Source: Selaginella moellendorffii (taxonomy: Eukaryota; Streptophyta; Lycopodiopsida; Selaginellales; Selaginellaceae). From it: a DNA stretch of 64,000 nt. This document shows, piece after piece, positions 59,083-64,000 of the stretch. The position numbers and the translations under genes were made by a program. The stretch covers positions 1,339,858 to 1,403,857 of the forward strand of contig NW_003314296.1 in assembly GCF_000143415.4 (NCBI RefSeq), read 5' to 3'. Each line of letters opens with the position of its first letter. Positions within the stretch are counted from its first letter, which is position 1. The notes under the pieces are model-generated. The model was given only the letters and a program-made list of their open reading frames with translations. It ran no database searches and was not told the DNA's origin.

Positions 59083-61059
59083 AGTATGGAAGTGAAGTAA
59101 GGACTTCTTTCCTTTTACGCTTTCAAGCCGCGATCATGGAAATGATGCAGATGGAGGACCATGGGAGAAATAGGAGAAATGGAAGAAGCGCCGAGAATCT
59201 GGGAGCAAAGATGAGCAGAAAATCCTCCGGAGACTGCGAGGAGCCAGCTTCTCACCGTAACAGGAGAGGAGCTCTTGAAGAAGACGAGCAAGAGACCGGT
59301 ATCTCCATGCCGACAACATCCAAACCCAGGTATTCTTCTCCTCGCTACTTCTCCAGCTTGGTGCGTGTTAGACGCTTCTGGTTCTCCCACATAGAGATCA
59401 GTGCAATTTTTTCGAGCGCTCACCTCTCAGTGAACAGGGCCTGGAAGCCGATACACATTGTCTTTTTTCTTCTTCCTGTTGTGTTCTGCCGTTCTGCAAG
59501 CTATAGATGTAGTATATATATATTCATGGATTTATATTTTTCTTCTTTCCTTTTTTCTTTTTTCTTTCCATCAGAGTTGACCCGGAGGAGTTCCTGTGCT
59601 CTTCGATGGCGCTTAGCTACTAAACGCGATCCCTCGGGAGTTTTAAAGTGAGGTCGGGTCGCTTTGACTCTTTTACTTGTTCTTTCTTTTGTGGTATTAA
59701 CATGGCTGGCAGGCTGTAGCTAGCAAGCTAGAGACAAGGGAACCTACAGCAGAGAGTTGATGCAAGATAAGTTTCACTTTAAACAATTTTCGCTGTTTTT
59801 TCTTTGTTTAGTTTGTTTTTCCTTTCGTTTTCAACTGGTTTGTGTTGCACCATGATTGGCAGGGGAAAAAAGAGCGTGTAGATCTGAGATGAGTTTGGTG
59901 AGAACCAAACCAAAACGGAAGGAGCGCTCCTCGTTCTCGCTAATCTGCTCGGGTAAGTTGTAAGTGATCTTATGATTGGTTACTCAGCAAGATTTTCGCT
60001 TTGGTCGCTCGGTCCCTTCCACTTCTAGCCTGCTACCTTTCTTCCAGAGGAAAAGTTAGAGCTTTCTTGGTTTCTAACCCTCCTAACTTTTCCTCTCTTT
60101 TGTTCTTTGCAACAGGAAGACAATCATAGGCTCGGCATTTCTAAATCCATCGCAAGCCGAGGAACGCTACGCTCCTTCTTGGATCCCTAGGAAAAAGCGC
60201 ATCAAAGGTACGACTCGATCAAAACTCTCCTTTTCCGCGACAGACACTGTGAAGCAAAAAGAAGAACTTAGTAGTAGCAAGAACTAAGAGACGAAGAACA
60301 GGGTAGGTAGATAGGAATTGCCTCGTTGGTATATCTCTAGCTGTGGCTACGTAGCACCATAGCGCTGGCAGCACTGGGACACAGGGAGAGGATTTCTGGA
60401 GAGTGTGACAGACAGTACAGACAGTGTACACACACTACTCAAGTCTGCTGCCGATAGGAAAGGATCGAGAAGTGTTGTCACAGCACAGTGGTCGTGGTGG
60501 TGGTGGTGGTGGTGAAAGAGCAAAAGGTGGACGAGTAGCGGCACTAGCAATAGAATGGGCTGCAAGTTTTGCAGAGGAGGAGAGCGACCGTGCGTGCTCG
60601 CTCTGTAGACACAATAGAGACCGACAGCAGCAGGGACATATGGTGACACTTCCTCCTTTTTTTTTTACTGCATTTTACTGCCGAGCAAACAAGTAAACGA
60701 CAAGCAGGCAGGGCAGGCAGGTAGAATCCTCCGGTGTGGGGTTTAGTAAACTAAGAGCCTATGGATCGAGAAGGAAAGCCCGGGAATCAAAGCAGGAATC
60801 AAAGCAAGAAAAGCGAGCCGAGCTTTCCAGATCCTTCGCGAAGAAACTCAAGTGATCTTAAAGGAAAAGCTCAAGCTTGGAAAAACCACGAAGAAAGAAG
60901 AAGAGAAAGGCATGGGCTGGAAGATCCTTCTTTGGGAGGCTAAAACTTCGTGGGATAGGTGTAGCGGGTCCACGTGCGGCTTTCTGACCGCTCTATTCTC
61001 TAATTAAATTCCACAGGTTGCTCACCTTCCATTGTCAAATCCTGTTAGATCAAAACAAA
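59083..61059. other. BOP-like upstream region, no supported gene
   Basis: It probably contains the BOP-like 5' leader and promoter. A plus-strand frame at 59136-59651 and a minus-strand frame at 59423-59115 overlap and show no domain. A (GGT)n run lies near 60500. Two plus-strand blocks near 59896-59951 and 60118-60209 can be spliced in frame (ending SWIPRKKRIK), but I could not extend them. Confidence 0.45.
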
Positions 61060-61460
61060 GAAATGTCACTTACGTAGGGTCTTCGCACTTTGATAGAAAT
61101 CTCCTTGTGTGACAACTTAGAACGAGTGTGGCTTGTTACTTCCAAACTTATGAAGAAAACTACATTGGGTAATGGCAGTTGGTAGAAATCTCAGTGCTTT
61201 GATTGATCACACCCAAGAAATGTTACATATGAAGAAAATTACATTGGGCCATCCATCACACTTGACAGAATTCTCCTTGGCTCACTGGTTTGATCGCAAC
61301 AAAAATGTTACATCGAAACTTATGAGGAAAACTACATTGGGTCATCAGACTTGACAGAAATTTTCAGTAGTTTGATCACAAAAAAGCGATGTTACTTCTA
61401 AACTTATGAAGAAAATTAGATTGGCTCTTCACACTTGATACAAACCTCGTTGTGTCTCAG
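61060..61460. repeat. Imperfect ~85-bp tandem repeat
   Basis: At least four units share AACTTATGAAGAAAACTACA and a following TTGACAGAAAT...TTGATCACA segment. Unit starts are near 61145, 61229, 61316 and 61401, with spacings of about 82-89 bp. Confidence 0.75.
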
Positions 61461-61908
61461 TGGTAGTGACAACAGAAACTCAAAAGCTCATCGGAAATCT
61501 CACGCTCTTGCGAAAAGTATCGTCATCGACACAGAGGAATAGAAACAAACCGGATGCCTCAGGACTAGAGAGCCTGTTTTCTACACCAAAGCTTCAGGTA
61601 ATACGTGCAAAGCTAGTAAGCATCACCGGCACCCGGCCATGGTTTCCACTGCCTTTTGTTTGTCACTGAGAAAGCACAAAATGCAATGGAGGTATGCAAA
61701 GTGCAAAGAAATGACAAGCATCAATCTAGCACACATTGGTTATTTCCAGGACTTGACGCTAAGGACAGTGCCAAAGAGCCAATTGCCCGAGTGTGTGCAT
61801 CAAACACAAGCAAAGAATAACGCAAGAAAACGAGAGAAAGAAAAACCCATACCCGATTCGGGTTAACAAAGTTTTGATCTCGGGAAAAACATCGACTCGA
61901 TCACAAAC

Positions 61909-62194
61909 TCACAGGCCCAGCTTGGTCCTTCGCCAGTGCCTCCTCTTGGCATTGTAGCTACAAGAAAGATTAAACCAAAAGAAGATCAGGAATATCCGAT
62001 GAAAACGAAAGCGCTCTATCGGCATTTACCGGATGGTGTTGTCGGTCCGCATCCTGATCCAGTGAGGGATTGGGCGATTCTGGCGCAGCTTCTTGCCCAA
62101 TTTCTGCTTGATCCGGAACGTCTTGTGCGACGGCTGCGCAAAATCATAAGCTTCTCAATCCCTGAGCAATCAAACGCGAAGGAAATCATACCAT
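61909..62194 (-). CDS. RPL39: 60S ribosomal protein eL39 (RPL39), three exons
   Basis: Exons (minus): 62194-62192 (the ATG alone), 62133-62030 and 61957-61909. They total 156 nt, giving 51 residues, the usual eL39 length. Exon 2 encodes [20 protein letters not shown] followed by [14 protein letters not shown]. Exon 3 completes the Arg and reads [15 protein letters not shown]. The last residue is Leu where Phe is common. Introns are 58 bp and 72 bp with GT-AG ends; the start codon is directly followed by the GTATGA donor in a GCCGCCATGG context. eL39 is a small basic component of the large subunit that lines the nascent peptide exit tunnel in the cytosol. Telo-boxes lie just upstream, as expected for a ribosomal protein gene. 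No single exon is long enough to be found by ORF scanning. Confidence 0.95.
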
Positions 62195-62248
62195 GGCGGC
62201 AGGGGCAGCGCTCGCTCTCTCCCGAAAATGTGGGGCTCCGCCGCAATC

Positions 62249-62360
62249 AAACCCTAGCGCGTGAGCCCTAACCCTAGCTAGCACTTTAAAGTAACGTGGC
62301 GAGTGACGTGGTAAAAACGTGGCGACATTTTTTGCCAACGCACATGCCACGTAGACTTTC
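62249..62360 (-). promoter_or_regulatory. eL39 promoter: telo-boxes and clustered ACGT elements
   Basis: AAACCCTAG (62249-62257) and CCCTAACCCTA (62266-62276) are telo-box type motifs about 60-80 bp upstream of the ATG. Further upstream are ACGTGG near 62295, 62305 and 62319 and CCACGT near 62348, four ACGT-core elements in about 60 bp. The region lies between eL39 and the 3' end of the next gene. Confidence 0.6.
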
Positions 62361-62466
62361 AGCTGAAAACGGCCTGTACATATTACTTCACTGAAGAGAA
62401 AAAAGAACGAACGAAACGAGAGAAAGAGAGGAAAAAAAGAAAACTATCGAGGAAGAAGATCGATCA

Positions 62467-64000
62467 TTACGGCTGCTGTTGTTGTTGCTGCTGCTGCTGG
62501 TTGATCCCCACACTCGCCGCCTTCTTGCTGCTCACAAGGTAGCCATTCCTCGAGTGATGCAAGCCTTCGAGCGTCTTGGCCTCGAGCTCCGCGATCGACT
62601 TCTGGAGGAGCTGCTCCTTGCGCTGCTGCTCCAGCGTAGTCAATCCAATCTCGCCCTCCGAGCAAGCCTGCTTGTGATGCACCAGGACGCTGCTCGTCGT
62701 CGCCGATCGCTCCACTCCCCTGCTCGAGGCCTTGTCTCTCTCGCAAATCCCACCACCAATCCTCAGAGCCTGCCGCTGCTCCAGCGATCCCTGTTGCTGC
62801 TTCCCCGGCTCTACAGCTTCTCTACCACTAAACTCTCCCACCATCTCGGAGCTCGGCCTCTCCGAGCACGTCGCGTCCACGAATCTCTCCGAGCCGTCGA
62901 ACAGCGTCTCGTATCTCAGCGCGCCCGGCTCGCAAAGCCCATTCTCCTTCCTGCCCGTCGCGTCTTGTTGGCTGAGGAAGCTACACTCGGGCCACGTCCC
63001 CGCCGGCTTGAGCGTCCGTTCCAGCTCCGGAGCTAGCGACGTTGCCTTGGCTATGTCCACCAAGTCGGCGAAGCAATCGTTGCTGCATGAAGCGGACGAT
63101 GGACTCGACGGCGGCCTGTGGTGGTCTTCCACTGCTCTCTCCTGGTCGAAGAAGCAAAATCCTTCGTCGGGCTTGCACACGGCGCTCAAAGAAGTTGATG
63201 GTGACGACGAAGTGCCGGCTGTGCTGATCCTGTAGGCTGTGGACGTCTCCCCAGCGTCGCAGTCGAATGGAAGAGCTTCTTGAGCTGCAGTGTCCACCGC
63301 CTGCGAAGCCACCAGTTGCTGCAAGTCGAAGTCCGTGTCCAGCAGCCGGCTCAACGAGTCCATGTTTTGGTTGTGCGGGCTGGACTGAGGAGAGCTCAGG
63401 CTGCTACTGCGCTTGCACCGGCACCTATTCCTTATCTCCAAAAGAGCCGACTCGTGCTTCCTTTGCAGCTCCCTCAGCTCCTGCTCTTGTCGCAGCGCTA
63501 GCAGCTTTAACTCCCGGGCAATGGACTCATCTTGCTCGGCCGAACTTGTTGTAACCGCGGCTACTGTTGTTGTTGTTGCTGCTGCTACTGCTGCTACTGC
63601 TATGTCGGAGCTACCTTCTGGACCGCTAACTGCATCCTCCGAGGTCTCCACCACCATCTGCTGCTCTGGACACCCGCTGCTCTTGATGGTAACCAGCACC
63701 TCGTTGCAGCCAGCCCCGTCCGAGTCCACGTTTTGATGCTCCACAATCTTGAGAAGATTCGTTGGCGTCTGCTCGGTTTTCACGTCCAAGCAAAAGGTTC
63801 CCTGACAGGTTGCCACCGGAGAGCTGACTTCTCCTGTGAGATCCCAGTCATCGCCATCCTCGCGAATTTCCGAGGAACCACTTGAGAAGATGTGAGGTGC
63901 ATCATACTGGTCGGATCCTTCCGGGTGATATGTGACCTCTTCAAATCTGCCGTGCATGGAGGACGAAGTGCCCTCCAGTCGAGGAGAATACGACAAGGGC
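62467..64000 (-). CDS. C-terminal part of a large Ser-rich coiled-coil protein (possibly a WNK-kinase tail), partial
   Basis: The minus-strand frame is open from the window edge to a stop at 62467 (over 509 residues). The first residue at 63996 is a Leu codon, so the true start lies beyond the window. It shows GRFEEVTYHPEG, an acidic patch (REDGDDWDL), TFCLDVKTE, Ala/Thr-rich low complexity, and a predicted coiled coil ESIARELKLLALRQEQELRE continuing LQRKHESALLEIRNR. A basic Ser-rich stretch CKRSSSLSSPQSSP follows, then a second helical segment near the end (QQRKEQLLQKSIAELEAKTL) and a Gln run GINQQQQQQQQQP. Layout and coiled coil recall C-terminal tails of plant WNK kinases, but the kinase domain would be outside the window, so identity is tentative. 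Confidence 0.65.
   Translation of the reverse strand, partial: PLSYSPRLEGTSSSMHGRFEEVTYHPEGSDQYDAPHIFSSGSSEIREDGDDWDLTGEVSSPVATCQGTFCLDVKTEQTPTNLLKIVEHQNVDSDGAGCNEVLVTIKSSGCPEQQMVVETSEDAVSGPEGSSDIAVAAVAAATTTTVAAVTTSSAEQDESIARELKLLALRQEQELRELQRKHESALLEIRNRCRCKRSSSLSSPQSSPHNQNMDSLSRLLDTDFDLQQLVASQAVDTAAQEALPFDCDAGETSTAYRISTAGTSSSPSTSLSAVCKPDEGFCFFDQERAVEDHHRPPSSPSSASCSNDCFADLVDIAKATSLAPELERTLKPAGTWPECSFLSQQDATGRKENGLCEPGALRYETLFDGSERFVDATCSERPSSEMVGEFSGREAVEPGKQQQGSLEQRQALRIGGGICERDKASSRGVERSATTSSVLVHHKQACSEGEIGLTTLEQQRKEQLLQKSIAELEAKTLEGLHHSRNGYLVSSKKAASVGINQQQQQQQQQP

Noticed and set aside
59136-59651. 171-codon plus-strand frame upstream of the BOP-like gene
   Set aside because: No domain. 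It overlaps the probable BOP-like 5' leader and competes with a minus-strand frame of similar size.
59896-60209. Two blocks that splice in frame to a peptide ending SWIPRKKRIK
   Set aside because: No start codon or downstream exon could be fixed; too short to support.
62479-63885. Plus-strand frames opposite the C-terminal Ser-rich gene (62479-63036, 62732-63235 and others)
   Set aside because: Shadow frames; the minus strand has the coherent coiled-coil protein.

Overview
The window looks like nuclear DNA of a land plant, most likely a lycophyte such as Selaginella (inference). Three intact nuclear genes fit this: a plastid sigma factor, a BLADE-ON-PETIOLE-type BTB/ankyrin regulator and cytosolic ribosomal protein eL39. 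Introns are very short (about 47-114 bp) and short intergenic spaces alternate with blocks of nested chromoviral retrotransposons.

Layout. 1-8.3 kb: AT-rich decayed repeats, a solo LTR-like copy (656-2280), a 35-bp-arm hairpin, an intact intronless mannose-lectin-like ORF (3790-4665) and a gypsy integrase relic. 8.3-23.2 kb: three nested elements. LTR fragment C is split by element B (8640-22578, minus), and B is split by element A (13457-21014, plus) of B's own family. A and B have 1.4-1.7 kb LTRs with GA-rich hexamer arrays and no coding capacity. 23.66-36.97 kb: chromovirus E (minus) split inside gag by a younger autonomous chromovirus F (27965-35475, minus). 38.0-43.5 kb: another decayed A/B-like copy, D. 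43.6-48.5 kb: small 176-bp LTRs, integrase relics (one segment inverted), a second C-type LTR with a gag remnant, and an ancient gypsy RT relic. 48.63-49.80 kb: eight exon blocks of an unrecognised plant gene, truncated at its 5' end. 50.3-53.7 kb: AT-rich DNA without a supported gene. 53.8-64 kb: gene island, all on the minus strand: sigma factor, BOP-like gene, eL39, and the C-terminal part of a gene that runs off the right edge.

Most unusual points. (1) The gag-pol of F is interrupted by two GT-AG intron-like segments of 47 and 52 bp in the integrase region. Removing them restores one 1557-codon frame, and the first lies just before the catalytic glutamate. (2) E lacks a recognisable initiator-Met tRNA primer site. 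Its primer site is instead complementary over 13 nt to a stretch about 30 nt downstream of a TATA box in its own 5' LTR, the arrangement of Tf1-type self-priming. (3) A in B is a same-family head-to-head nest, giving a multi-kilobase inverted repeat.

Exon coordinates were built by eye from splice consensus and frame continuity. No database search was possible.
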